This document shows positions 1 to 11,654 of a stretch of DNA of 64,000 nt, in pieces. The DNA is from Albula goreensis (taxonomy: Eukaryota > Chordata > Actinopteri > Albuliformes > Albulidae). A program made the translations under genes and the position numbers. A model generated the notes under the pieces. The model made no database searches and was not told the DNA's origin. It saw nothing but the letters and a program-made list of their open reading frames with translations. How positions within the stretch are numbered: position 1 is the first letter of the stretch; the number at the start of each line of letters is the position of its first letter. The stretch is taken from the NCBI GenBank assembly GCA_022829145.1, contig CM040755.1, positions 21,969,063-22,033,062 of the forward strand, written 5' to 3'.

Positions 1-520
1 TAAAAAGAGGGGTAGTTTCCAGGTGAGAATGAATCCTTAATGCAGCGACATGAGTTCAGCACAGATCCATACTAGTGGCAGTGCTGACAGTGGCCTTGAG
101 TTTCATGGGCCATAGCATGATTAGCCATAGCATCACAAAGGCACACAGGCTTTTGTTAGGCAAAATATTCCCAGACTTAACTCAATCAGGCATGTGCAGC
201 TTGAAAAGTACAGCTGGCAAACTGCTGAGCGAGGCAAGTGCGAAAAACAGGGAAGTGGCAAGTCGTAAACGTCAAATTAAACAGAAGTGTAAAATGTATT
301 CACCATAATGTGACGTAATCCATGTAACATAATCCATGCTACTGTGTAGCATTTTTCACCAAAACAAAGGACTGTTATTCCCAGCGATAAAGTAAATGGG
401 GCAAATTAGTGATTCACTGGTACCTGAGTCCCCCATTTTGGGGTTCATGGAAACTCATTCTCCCATGGTTAGAGTTTGGGTCTGATTGCAAACTGATCCC
501 ACCCCCTCCCTTGCTTGCAG
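1..520 (+). other. dpep1 intron (partial)
   Basis: No coding segment of dpep1 was recognised here. The last bases are a pyrimidine-rich acceptor tract. A donor-like gtgaga occurs near base 21, but the codons before it do not resemble the expected preceding dipeptidase residues. Confidence 0.6.
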
Positions 521-697
521 CAAGTGATCCATGAAATGAATCGGATCGGGATGATGTTGGACCTCGCTCATGTGTCAGAGAAGGTAATGGACCAGGCACT
601 AAACCAATCCTGTGCTCCGGTCATCTTCAGCCACTCCTCTGCCTATGCTGTGTGCCCACACAAGAGGAACGTCCCCGATCATATCCTCCAAAAAGTG
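521..697 (+). CDS. dpep1: dpep1 exon a (zinc-ligand histidines)
   Basis: 59 complete codons running from [10 protein letters not shown] to HILQKV. The acceptor is a pyrimidine tract ending ttgcag and the donor is gtgagt. It contains the DLAHVS and FSHSSAY motifs. It is the first dpep1 exon I can see; no matching exon was recognised in 1-520. Confidence 0.92.
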
Positions 698-3600
698 GTG
701 AGTACAAAGGCCAGGAGGAGGGTGTGGGGTGTGTTTGGTGACCTTCTGTTTAAGCCTGAAAGTCTCTTCACTTCTACAGTGACTCACTGAGTTTCCACAC
801 TGTGTGCTCTGAAGGTAGAAAGTTTGGTGTTTTCCAATGAATTCTTACTTAGATTGTGCCAATTCCCTGTAGGAATTTCAGTTAGCACTATAATGGATTG
901 CGTTGTGCTAATTTGACAGAAAAAACGCAAGTAATTTCCTTTACAATGATCACTGTCATTTATCATTTTATTCAACCTTTATTTATTCAAGTAATTCCCA
1001 TTGAGATACAGTTCAATTTTCAAGAGAGACCTAATAGTCATAAAATAAAATGAAACAAAATAAAAAAAAAAAATCATGAACAGCTAATCTTTTAAAAAAT
1101 AATGTAGCAATGTGAATAATAAATGACAATAATTAAATACAATATCAAATATAATAAAACATAAAAAACTTAAAACACATAAAATGCTAAATTAAAAGCA
1201 CCAGCCATTCATCCAATTGAAATAAAAGCATACAACCTAATCAATTAAAACAATAACATTCTGTTTTGGGGAGGTTTTAAATCTTGGTTTAAATTGCTGA
1301 TAGCTTATGAGACTATCCATCTTTGAAGTGCTCTGCAGCTTATTCTATGTGTATAGAGCATAAGTCTAAATGCGGCCATTCCAAATTCACATTTAACTCT
1401 ATGTACCTGGAGCGTGTGCCAATCACGTGACCAAGTTTGATAAGTTCCTATTGATCCATTCAGCAGAGATGGAATGTAAGATGGTAATTTGCCAGTAAGC
1501 GCTTAGTAAATGAATAAATACCAATGTCTATCACCTCTCTCTGATAGAGAGGACCAACCAACCTTCTCAGATAGGGTGCAATGATGGGTTCCATCAGCAT
1601 CACCAGTAATAAAACAGAGGGCAGAATGATACACTGAATCCAGAGGTTTAAGGTTAGAAGAAGCTGCATGCATATAAATCACATCACCATAATCTAAAAC
1701 TAACAGGAATACTGCATCAACCATCCAGAAGGGAAGTAGGGTAAACTGGGGAGCATGAAATACAGAATTTATATAGTCATCATTAATAAGAGAGGGCCCT
1801 ATATGCTTGTTCTCAAAAAGATGGCCAGCTGCAGTAAAATGTATATTGAAAACTGAGCAGACCTCCAACAGTTATCTGATTTGATATGTGTAGGTAGGGT
1901 AATAGTATCTTGTCTTCCAAAATTTAGTTGGGTTAGTGTAAGAGCTAGAAATTAAAATTAAGTAATAGTCAGATTTAGCTTTCCTCACAGAGGAAATGCA
2001 TTTATTTCTAAGCTGCTTACAGTTAGGCCAGTGAGATGGGCCCCTAGTACGCCTAGCAGGAGCCCAGGCTTATGTGATAAATATGTCATAAATTAGATGT
2101 AAACCATGGACTTGATTTATCTTTTACTCTAAACTTCTTGAGTGGGGCATGTTTGTTAGCCACTAAGTTGAAGGACTTTTTGGAAATGTTCCAATGCAAA
2201 TTCTACATCTGATATTTCAGGTACGTCATCAATATCACCATTATGCTTGTTCATTGAAATTTCTAAAATTCCATTTAACAACGACTTGAGATTTGATTCT
2301 CTTCATATGTGTATCCCTAATACAGGCTATGAGACTGTGGTTTAAATCTAATTTCATCTACAAATTTGTCTGACACCAAGAAGAAAAACAGCAAAAGGCT
2401 TTTTAGTAAAGACTGATTTTACTAATACTACACTGTACACCAACCCACTGATTTCCCCAGCATTTCATTGTCTCCAGTTAAAAAAAAAAAGTTCTTCTTT
2501 CTTAGATCCCATACCACCCTCCTTCAGCACTTCTGAATGTGCAGCTCCTGTACTACAAATGATCTGCGCTCTGAACCATGCATGACCAAAACTGTTATGA
2601 CATCATATAATAGATTAGAAACACTTTACAATCAAAGGATCCTTTAGGTTGGTAAGTAAATATGGAATCCCCTACTGGACACCATGGACCTTTGGAGTAA
2701 TTTGACACATGAATGATCTACAAGGAAGACTGACACAAACCTTGAAGCAATGAACAGTATACTATTATATCATGTAATGACAGTAAAATAAAATAATAAA
2801 AATAAACTAGCAGTCTGACAAATGAATGACAGGTTTTGCAGATGGTGCTATCTTCAAAGAAAATGAATAACACTAAGATCCCTCAAGTTCAAAGTAATGT
2901 CTCTCTTTAAGGCAAGGCACCATGTGTCAATAGGGCAACAATTATCCAAAAAGATATCAGCAAGAAACTTTGCCAATTGACTATTATATTCTGAGGAAAT
3001 ATCCTGAGATCGTATGCCAGTGTAATACTGAGGGAGTTTTTTTTTTTTTTTTTTACGAAAATTGTTTAGTTTTGCCAAATTTATAACTTACACGGAATAT
3101 AACTGTTGCTTCAATATAACGTATGTGGGGTTATCTGGGTCGTTGATGGGTTTATGACATTTCCCAAAAGAGATGCAGAGACGGCAAATTAGTAGCAAGT
3201 AGCCGGTGTAGTTGTGATCTTGCGAGTTAGAATGGCTTTGGTTTATTACGTTTTTTTTTAACACAACGTTATTTTATCTGTTTTGAAGCGGTTTTAATTA
3301 ACGTAGCTGTTCATTAAAAAAAAATACCAATTTCCAAAGAATATTTTTGAACGTGTTTAATTAATCGCCACTACAGTAATAAAAACCTAGTGGAAAATCT
3401 GAAGATTATTCTGACTACTGGTCAAGTCCAGGTCTGCCACGATAATAAAACAGAAGCATAGGCTATATTGTATTTTATACAACAAACCCAAACCAACGTT
3501 AATGCAGGCACAATATACAGTGCCTATCATAAGTATTCACCCCCTTGGATGTTTTACCCTTTTATTGCTTTCATAAATCAATCATGGTCAATAAAATTTG

Positions 3601-6600
3601 GCTTTTTTCACACAAAAATTTATTGGAAAAAAACTCTTTAAGGTCAAAGTGAAAACAGATTTCAACAAAGTAATATCAATGAAACAAAATTATATAAAGA
3701 AAAATAATTGTTTGCATAATTATTCACCCCCTTTTAAATTTAATGGTCTAATTCAATAGAGCTCTATCCAATTGGTGCCAATAGTCTCAGAATTAGTGAA
3801 ATGAAGATCACCTGAGTGGTGTGGGTGTGTCTCAAGTGATTAAGGTATAAAACACCTGTGTCTGAAGGGTCCAGAGACTGGTTGATCAGTATTCCTGGCT
3901 ACCATTACACCATGAAGACACAAGAACACTCCAAGCAACTCAGAGAAAGGGTTATTGAAAAGTACAATTCAGGGATGGATACAAAAAAAAATTCCAAGGC
4001 ACTGAACATCCCCTGGAGTTCAGTGAAATCAATCATCAAGAAATGGAAGGAATATGGCACATGTGTGAATCTGCCTAGATCAGGCCGCCCTAATAAACTG
4101 AGTGACCGTGCAAGCAGGAGACTAGTGAGAGAAGCCACCAAGACCCCTACCACTACTCTGAGGAGTTACAAGCTTCAGCTGCTGAGATGGGAGAGACTGT
4201 GCATATAGCAACTGTTGCCCGGGTTCTTCACCGGTCAAAGCTTTATGGGAGAGTGGCAATGAGAAAGCCACTGTTGAAGAAAATTCACATTAGATCTCGA
4301 CTAGAGTTTGCCAAAAGGCATGTAGGAGACTCCATGGCCAAGTGGAAGAAGATTCTTTGGTCTGATGAGACCAAAATTGAGCTTTTGGCCTTCAGACAAG
4401 ACGCTATGTTTGGCGGAAACCAAACACTGCACATCAACAAAACGCACCATCCCCACTGTGAAGCATGGTGGTGGCAGCCTCATGCTGTGGGGATGTTTCT
4501 CAGCAGCCGGCCCTGGAAGGCTTGTAAAGATAGAGGGCAGAATGAATGCTGCAAAATACACCAAAATCCTGGGGACAATCTTATTCAGTCTGCAAGAGAA
4601 CTATGGCTTGGGAGAAGATTTATTTCCCAGCAAGACAACGATCCAAAGCATACTGCAAAAGCTACACAGGAATGGTTAAAATCAAACCAGGTAAATGTTC
4701 TGAGTGGCGAGTCAAAGCCCAGACCTCAATCCTATTGAGAATTTGTGGCTGGACTTGAAAAGGGCTGTTCATGCCCGATACCCGCGCAACCTGACAGAGC
4801 TTGAGCAGTTTTGCAAAGAAGAATGGAGCAAAATTGCAGTGAGTAGATGTACAAGACTGATTGAGACTTATCCACACAGACTCAGTGCTGTTATTGCAGC
4901 CAAAGGTGCTTCTACTAAATACTGACTTGAAGGGGTGAATAATTATGCAAACAATTATTTTTCTTTATATAATTTTGTTTCATTGATATTACTTTGTTGA
5001 AATCTGTTTTCACTTTGACCTTAGAGTTTTTTCCAATAAATTTTTGTGTGAAAAAAGCCAAATTTTATTGACCATGATTGATTTATGAAAGCAATAAAAG
5101 GGTAAAACATCCAAGGGGGGTGAATACTTATGATAGGCACTGTAACTAAAATTAAATTTTAAATCGTTTGTTGTATTATTCTGATTCACGGCACTTTGTG
5201 TTTATTATACTGCGCAAACTTACATATAGTAAAAATAATATGGTGCATTGCCTGACACTTTCTAAAAAGCTTGCCTATTTCTGCATTTTTAATGTACCTG
5301 TTTCTCTCCGGTACTGTCTGGCGTCTCTGTTTCTCAATTTCATACTTGGTTGGTACCACCTTGTAAAGAACTTCCGAAGTCTTTACGTGACGCTTTTTTG
5401 TTCGTTTTAACAATTTCTACAATATCAGTGTTTAAGTAGAAATTTTATGAGAGCGAATTAAACAAAATCTGAAAATTGATTAATAGAAGCCATGACATCA
5501 TTTTGTTTGCCATGTCTCCTTGTAATTCCCTGTCTGTTTCTTTACGAAAATGAACTAAGCTGCTTTGTTTAATCATTTCTGTGTAGAAAGAAAAGAACGG
5601 GATCGTCATGGTGAACTTCTATAATGACTACGTCACATGTAGCCAGACGGCTAATCTCTCACAGGTGGCAGGTCAGTAACAGCCAGGACGAGATGTCAAA
5701 TTCCTTTGCATCTCTGAAAAAAGGTTTAAAAACAATGCCCCTTTGTTTTTCCTTTGTCGTATTTCACTCTGTAGATCACTTTGACCACATCAAGAGGGTG
5801 GCTGGCTCTAGTATCATTGGTTTTGGTGGTGACTATGATGGAGTGACCAGGTGAGAATCAGTGTATGAACTGTGGTTTCAGACGCACAGGACAGGTTATG
5901 GTGATCCTAGTAAGTCTGAATGGCCTTTTCTCATCATCATATTCTTACTGTCTATCATTTAGCCCAGAATGTGCAAGCTTAGTGATGGCATTGAAATTTC
6001 ATGATCCCCATTTGACTGGAGCTGCAATCATTGCTTTGTTTTAACCAATTAAAACCGTTTTCTCTTCTCTACCCCCCACCATTACACAGGGACTATAGTA
6101 ACATACAATCTGTCAAATATACCTTATTTGCATGTCCCACACAGTGACGTCAGATTAGAATGTTTAAAGTGCCACTGAGTGATTATGCCTACATGTCAAA
6201 CCCTGTTCATCTGACCTTTGACCCCAGGGTGCCCCAGGGTTTGGAGGATGTCTCTAAGTACCCAGACCTGGTGGTGGAGCTGCTGAGGAGGGGGTGGAGT
6301 GACAGTGACGTTAAAGCTGCCCTGGGAGAGAATCTGCTGAGGGTCTTCAGAGAAGTGGAGAGGGTGAGAGCAGTGGGCATGCACGCACGCACACACATGA
6401 TTATACATGGATATGCAGAATTGCACATGCTCATAAACACACACATGCACACCCTGACATACTGTACAATAGCCATTAAATCATCATGTTACTCACAGTG
6501 AACCATCATTCAGGCAGATTTCCATTCTTTTAAGAGTGGCATGACATAAACTCTTTAGTCACAAAGCATTCAGCAGTACAGTACACAGATGTTATAAAAA

Positions 6601-6878
6601 CATAAAAACATAATTATGACCATATCCCCAGCTGTCCCTGACTCCAGTGAGACCTTGGACTGGCTGGCTTTGGCAGTGAGCTCTGGGTGTGTTTGTTTGG
6701 ACAGGTGCGGGACACCTTTACCAGCAGCCTGCCGGATGATGTTCCCATCCCATATGAGGAGGTACAGAACCCCTGTAGAACCAGCTATGGCTATGATCCT
6801 GTGGAAAGTGCTGGGACGATGGTGTACCTCAGACCACTCCTCTTGTGCCTAACAACATTGCTGTCCTGGTGCTACTAG
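521..6878 (+). CDS. dpep1: Membrane dipeptidase (dpep1-like), 3' part of gene, five coding exons
   Basis: Zinc metallopeptidase of the renal dipeptidase family (peptidase M19). It hydrolyses dipeptides, and in mammals leukotriene D4, at the outer cell surface. Exons 521-697, 5587-5671, 5775-5850, 6228-6363 and 6705-6878 join in phase with GT/AG borders to 648 bp (215 codons plus stop). Visible landmarks are DLAHVS and SHSSAY, carrying the two histidines that are zinc ligands in the family, [17 protein letters not shown] with the conserved aspartate, [10 protein letters not shown] and ENLLRVF. The last exon ends in a leucine-rich hydrophobic stretch ([17 protein letters not shown]), typical of a GPI-anchor signal. 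NQS and NLS are possible N-glycosylation sites. The N-terminal half, with the signal peptide and the first zinc ligands, lies outside the window. The similarity is closest to DPEP1 from memory; DPEP2/3 are less likely but not excluded. Confidence 0.93.
957..1868 (-). mobile_element. Non-LTR retrotransposon (LINE) 3' remnant
   Basis: On the - strand, 1503-1868 encodes a broken reverse-transcriptase C-terminal region with the [29 protein letters not shown] and [12 protein letters not shown] motifs seen in many fish LINE proteins. The frame continues after a shift toward 1460. At 957-1040 the - strand reads like the common fish LINE 3' end, with CTCAATGGGA followed by a terminal AATAAA-containing repeat. 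AT-rich sequence separates the two parts. The copy is 5'-truncated, frameshifted and inactive. I cannot fix the clade without a search. Confidence 0.75.
3518..3734 (+). repeat. Left TIR of Tc1-like element
   Basis: Begins cagtgcctatcataag after a TA. An inner direct-repeat copy (gcataattattcacccc) lies at about 3714-3730. It is the near-perfect inverse of the right end. Confidence 0.93.
3912..4925 (+). pseudogene. Tc1 transposase pseudogene
   Basis: The start is ATG at 3912 ([15 protein letters not shown]). A paired helix-turn-helix DNA-binding region follows, then [10 protein letters not shown]. The DDE catalytic landmarks are visible: WSDETK (Asp codon 4364-4366), [10 protein letters not shown] (4631 onward) and NPIENLW (Glu codon 4737-4739). 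These lie in different frames. I infer at least four frame breaks: near 4162, between 4385 and 4445, near 4590-4630, and near 4705. The last in-frame stop is TGA at 4923-4925. A functional protein of about 340 aa would be normal for the family. Confidence 0.92.
4929..5142 (-). repeat. Right TIR of Tc1-like element
   Basis: Inverse of the left TIR, ending ggcactg before the TA duplicate. Its inner copy (ggggtgaataattatgc) lies just past the transposase stop. Confidence 0.93.
5587..5671 (+). CDS. dpep1: dpep1 exon b
   Basis: Encodes [16 protein letters not shown] through NLSQVA and ends in phase 1. The acceptor is gtgtag and the donor is gtcagt. It sits immediately after the transposon-bearing 4.9-kb intron. 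Confidence 0.9.
5775..5850 (+). CDS. dpep1: dpep1 exon c (GFGGDYDG)
   Basis: Encodes [20 protein letters not shown] and on to YDGVTR. The aspartate of GGDYDG corresponds to the conserved active-site aspartate of the family. The donor is gtgaga. Confidence 0.92.
6228..6363 (+). CDS. dpep1: dpep1 exon d
   Basis: Encodes [20 protein letters not shown] through [12 protein letters not shown]. Acceptor accccag, donor gtgaga. The match to mammalian DPEP1 in this stretch is very close. Confidence 0.93.
6705..6878 (+). CDS. dpep1: dpep1 last exon with GPI-type tail and stop
   Basis: Starts [20 protein letters not shown], has the family's C-terminal CRTSYGY motif, and ends in a hydrophobic segment followed by TAG. 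A cleaved GPI signal is the usual fate in this family. Acceptor ggacag. Confidence 0.9.
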   Translation: MRDTFTSSLPDDVPIPYEEVQNPCRTSYGYDPVESAGTMVYLRPLLLCLTTLLSWCY

Positions 6879-7000
6879 ACATTGGGGCCTCTAATCAATA
6901 TTAAGCCTGCAGGTCTTGCCAAAGCTGCTGATGTTCTACTAGCTGTGACTGTGCTATTAAGCTGGACCTCTTGTAACCAGTTTTCCTCTTGTTAAGTATG

Positions 7001-7006
7001 AATAAA
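7001..7006 (+). terminator. dpep1 poly(A) signal AATAAA
   Basis: Canonical AATAAA lies 123 bp past the dpep1 stop, followed by T-rich sequence (ctttttaatc). It is the first such hexamer after the stop and gives a short 3' UTR. Confidence 0.7.
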
Positions 7007-10000
7007 CTGCTTTCTGGGCTTTTTAATCAGCCTTACTCCTGTTAAGATTGAGTGCACTGCTAATTATCTCATTAATTACCTTCTTTTTTTAAAAGTTATT
7101 TCATAAAATGAATTTCATTTATGATTACTTTTATAAAGGGTTATCTTTCCTATCATATTTACAGTGTGTCAATGTGTCATTCATTTTCATACATTTTGCT
7201 GCTTTCATAAATGCGATGCTATTGTATGCAGTTTAGTCAGCTTTTTGATTTCATAATTAATTGAGTGCTCCATGATATTACATGCATTAAACATGTATTT
7301 CAAACTAAAATAGAAAAATATATTTTATACTTGTTCTGTTTATACTTGTAAGAAAATCTCATTGGTACTAGGAAGTTTTAATGTTATTTCAGGGTCTTAG
7401 TCCTATCTTGTATTGTCACTTCTGGTACTTGAGACTTTAATTCCCTTTAGGAATTTCAGCACTGTATGCTAAATATCCAAATTATATTTGGTTCCCATCC
7501 AGAAATAGAGAAAAAAAAATATTTCTTTGGTTACTTTTTATTTCCAAATGATGGCAGCTTAGTCTTTTACTTTGACAATGTAAAGTTATTGTATGCTTTA
7601 AAAGACAGACTAAAACTGTGCCCATAGTGATTGGCGATATATCAAAGACATACATTGGCCTTTGAACAAACTGTCACTCAGGTTAGACGTTTTTACTTCA
7701 AGAAAAGTTTTCCTCTGCCATTTCTTTTATGACATAAGCCTCTAGTATATGGATTTCTGACATCTGGACAAGATGTAGAACATGCTGGACAATTATTGCT
7801 GCAGTGTATTTTATCCCTCCAATATTTCACGAGTACCTTGTGGTCATATCCTAAGTGTTTGTGGGTGATGCAACAACACTGACTGTATATTTTATCTTAC
7901 TTTAGATCTCTCAGCTTATGGTCTTTAGGGAATCAAAGCAGAGAAATGAATTATCTTAAGCTACATGTATGATTGTTTGCATACAGTGCCACCCTCTGGT
8001 GAAACAGAATACAAAACAGAGACCAAAAGTGTGGCATTGCAACTACAGGAGTCTGTTCAATTACCTCACTCTGGATATCATATCACATACCATAATGTAT
8101 AATTTTTTAAATGAGTGAGAAGATTTAAGGAAATATTCCATTACACAGAAGTACACTTCATCCCCTACAGGTGAAGAAATCACACAGATGATGATGTCAA
8201 ACATTACAAGCATCTGTTATTACAGCTGCTACTACCAGACAGTGCAGACATTAAACACTACATACTCAAACAGTAAAAATAATGGACGTCAACGTCTTCT
8301 ATTTCTGAAGTCATACCAAGAACTCAAATGCACATCAATGAAAGAATGTTGCTTTTTCATTGTTGGCACAGGTGCTGGCATCCAAATAAATTTTAACTCC
8401 AGGAGTATGGGGACATCTAGTGGTCAAAAATCACATTTCTGAACCAGAAGATCTGTACAGAGATGTTGGAGAATCAACAAAGACCCAAAAACAGGAAAAA
8501 CAGAAAGACATACTGATCACACACTGGCCCAAAGTACTTAAAAGACAGAACACACTGCAGCCCTGATCATTCTCTAGCATCAACAATACATCAGCTTGAA
8601 CTCATTCTAAACAGATGTTTATTGCAAGAAGCAGCAATAAAGAAAGTTCATCAAAAACTTCAGATGAAAACAAAAAATGTTTTATTACAAAATAAATGTA
8701 TTACTTCAAAAAATGTAAGTAATAATTCACAGGGAGAGTGTCACACCTTTAATTCTCATTCCCAAAAATTACTCATAGAATTTCAGGTTTCAATAAAACT
8801 GATTCAACGTGGCATGTGTATCTATGCATACTTGTCATGTCATTCTTTTTAGTCTCACTGATAACTCATAGCCTTCCTAAAAATTCAAATATTGATGCAT
8901 TGTGTAAACCATCTGGAATAATGGCAAAAGAGACTAGTGCTCCGTAACAGTAACGCAAAAATGATTTCTAAAAAATCTAAACCTTGGTCAAATGCAAAAA
9001 AGGTGTAGATGAAGATGACTAAGGCTCCATGTGCACTGTTAGAGCCATTTACATCTTTATGTAGTTACGTTATCAGGGATGCGTCAGCAGCATTTGGTCC
9101 ATATCAGGCCACTGCCAGCAGAGGAGTATTTGATTTCAGTCCAAGATGAGAATTTCCATGGCCACTGCCAGACAGAGGACAGTAATTTGATTAGCAGATC
9201 AGTCACTGGCAGGCAGCAAGATTCAAGATTAGGCACTTCATAATTTCAAACATCGAGAACTCAGGCTCCACACCAATAAGCACATATTTAGCATATGAGT
9301 ATTAGGTTAACATGGATATGAACTAATGTTCTAATGTGAACTAGAAGTTTTCCAGATGTCCTGATGGGAGGATGTGAGTTCTATGATAGCATTGTTCTCT
9401 CATTCACCTTCAAAGTACCTTCAATGGTCATTTTTAAAGAACCTTACCAGAAAATGTTAGATCTTACAATGGTCTTTGGTTAAAGGTTTTTGGTGCTAAA
9501 TCCTGATAAAAATGTTAAGCACAATGTCAAGTTGAATGTCAGTTATCCTGATTGTAGACAGCTACCTTTCTGCACAACTACAAACCCTCCCCAAAAAACA
9601 TGCATTATCCTGAACAAGATCAGCTTTGCCTAGAACCTGGTCACATGCTACTAAGCAGCAGGGAATCATTGGTGAAATCCATTGTGATTTGATTAAGAAA
9701 ACAGCCCACCCTTCAGTGCTTTGAAACCATTTTCATTGCAGTTTGTATCCAAGCATCTTCAGAATGACAGTCAAAAATCACCAAGAACTGGACAAATCCC
9801 ATTTCTTATGAATGCTCTTCAGTAAGGCTATTCCTGTACAGAACTCAAACCTAACAGATGATCCTTTCATAACATTTCCAGCCACATTCTTAAGACACAG
9901 ATTAGAAGTAGTTGCCAGCTTTCCTGCATTACATCACTAAGTGTTTTTATGGCAAAATGATAAAATTCAGATTTTCCATACAAAGAATGACAATGATCGC

Positions 10001-11654
10001 AAGTCATCAATGATTTCTAGCATTCATATAAGCAAGCACAGAGCTTTGAGCAGAGCATTCAAACTGCTGCTTCATCAGCGGGGTGTGGCTGCAAGATGGG
10101 CCTTATGCCCATGTTGCATGCCTCATGCCTAAGGCTACGACATATGCAGCTTGTGTAAACCACGATACCTTTGACCTAATCAAGATCCCGGACCTTACTA
10201 CCTCCTCTAAATGTGTCCTTCCTTCACACGGTCTTGTGGTCTGAACACTAAGGTTACATTCACAAAAGCTGCATGTGCCATGCCCAGAGTTTGAGGTCCA
10301 GCATCCTGCTGGACACACTGTGCTTCTGCAGCAAGTTCACATCTTAATGCTGGCTTTAAGAGGGTAGCTTACACTCCAAAATGCAAAGCACATTCTGCTC
10401 TGATTGGTCCAAGTCCTCATGTGACACACCCGGTCCAGTCATAAGTTAAAGGGGAAAAATACCAACTGCCCTTATGTAAATTGGGAGCGACACTGAGCAG
10501 CGATAAACCAATCGGTATTGTTAAGCAACTGAAAAGGGGCAGGCCTACAATAAACAGGACATTCAATAGTTCATTTGTTTGTTTGGTATAAAAGAAATTT
10601 CACATAAACTTAATTATTGAGAGCACAGCAAATATGAAGCAGCTGACTCACCAGGACACAAGGCAAAAAATCCAACTGTGTGAAAACTTGGTAACACCAC
10701 ACGAGCACATAGCACCAATACACACAACTTCAACAGACATGTCAAACAAACTGGCCCATGTTTGCACTTCCTCCATATTCCTGCTTGATAGACAGGGTTG
10801 ACCTTGTTTTACTATTAGTCTTAAATATCACAGATATTCAAGCTGTGACTGAATCAATGCAATGAAATGCAACCCTTTCAAAAATTAACATTTAAGTCAA
10901 AAGTCAAGTATCCACAAGGTCCTAGAAAAAGTGGACCAACTAGAATCTGGCATGTAATTTTAAGACTGTACAGAGTGTCAAACCCATTACTCTCAACCTG
11001 GCAAAATAAGACAGAATATTACATAACAGTTTTAAGCTTATCAATAATTCATTTTCTGTGCGAGACATGAGTCAAACTGAATACGTAAGACACCCTATTT
11101 TTCATTGAGGTCACACTGTCAGGAGGCACCCACAGTCACAAGGTGGCCATAATGGAAAGCATGTGTCCAAATGAAATAATGTATATGGACCAGCTCCAAA
11201 AAGGCCTTCAGTGGTTACAAAGCCCGCAGCATTATGTGTGCGCTGCAGGAATACTGCACCGAGACTTCCAAGGCCAAGAGAAGAGGATATTTATAGTACA
11301 AAGAGAGAGGATGGATCTAAGGTCTTATGGCAGTCCCTGTATAATACCATTTTATGAGAGTTTTGGGGGAGAGCTCATTGTTCCCTTCAGATAAAATAGA
11401 CCACAATGCAACACTGAGCTGCATTTCAGCCATGGAAAAACATCCCACACTCAGGCCTAATGTGGACTAATGGGAGATCTGCCACCACAGAGGTGGTTCT
11501 TGGGCTTAATGTCTTCCTCGCTGTCCAGATGAAGGTTCTGGCCTATGGAGAGGATGGAAGATGATCTTTGTAGGGAAGCAGGGGAGTTATGGGAGGGAGG
11601 GAGGGAGGGAGTGTAGTCTGAAAGCGTGTGGAGAGAGGGGCAGGTCCACCTGGC
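7007..11654. other. Gap between convergent dpep1 and slc22a31
   Basis: No convincing gene. The part next to 11655 should include the slc22a31 3' UTR, which is read on the - strand; its end could not be fixed because no poly(A) signal stands out. Two CTCF-like motifs (about 7987 and about 8409) lie in the left part. The short open frames here (for example 8188-8442 and 11143-11394 on +) lack any recognisable motif. Confidence 0.6.

Larger units (their letters stand above)
3518..5142 (+). mobile_element. Tc1/mariner transposon, full length but decayed
   Basis: A 1625-bp element is flanked by TA target duplications (3516-3517 and 5143-5144). Terminal inverted repeats of about 215 bp span 3518 to about 3734 and about 4929 to 5142. 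Each TIR carries an outer and an inner copy of a motif ending attcaccccctt, the IR/DR arrangement known from salmonid-type Tc1 elements such as Sleeping Beauty relatives. A transposase relic lies between them. It sits in a dpep1 intron in the same orientation as the gene. The intact ends and TA duplication argue for insertion by its own family's transposase. The broken ORF means it can no longer move autonomously. Confidence 0.95.
698..5586 (+). other. Large dpep1 intron
   Basis: A 4.9-kb AT-rich intron between dpep1 exons a and b. Apart from the LINE remnant and the Tc1 element it holds only A/T-rich tracts (for example T17 near 3039) and no coding segment I recognise. Confidence 0.8.

Noticed and set aside
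1..25. Possible end of a preceding dpep1 exon at the left edge (tttccag followed by gtgaga)
   Set aside because: The codons before the donor-like site do not resemble the dipeptidase residues expected before [10 protein letters not shown], and too little sequence is visible.
3858..4738. Tc1 transposase as an intact gene
   Set aside because: Conserved segments are spread over different frames with at least four frame breaks, so it is annotated as a pseudogene.
11143..11394. 83-codon open frame on + downstream of slc22a31
   Set aside because: No motif or splice context. It lies where the slc22a31 3' UTR is expected on the other strand.
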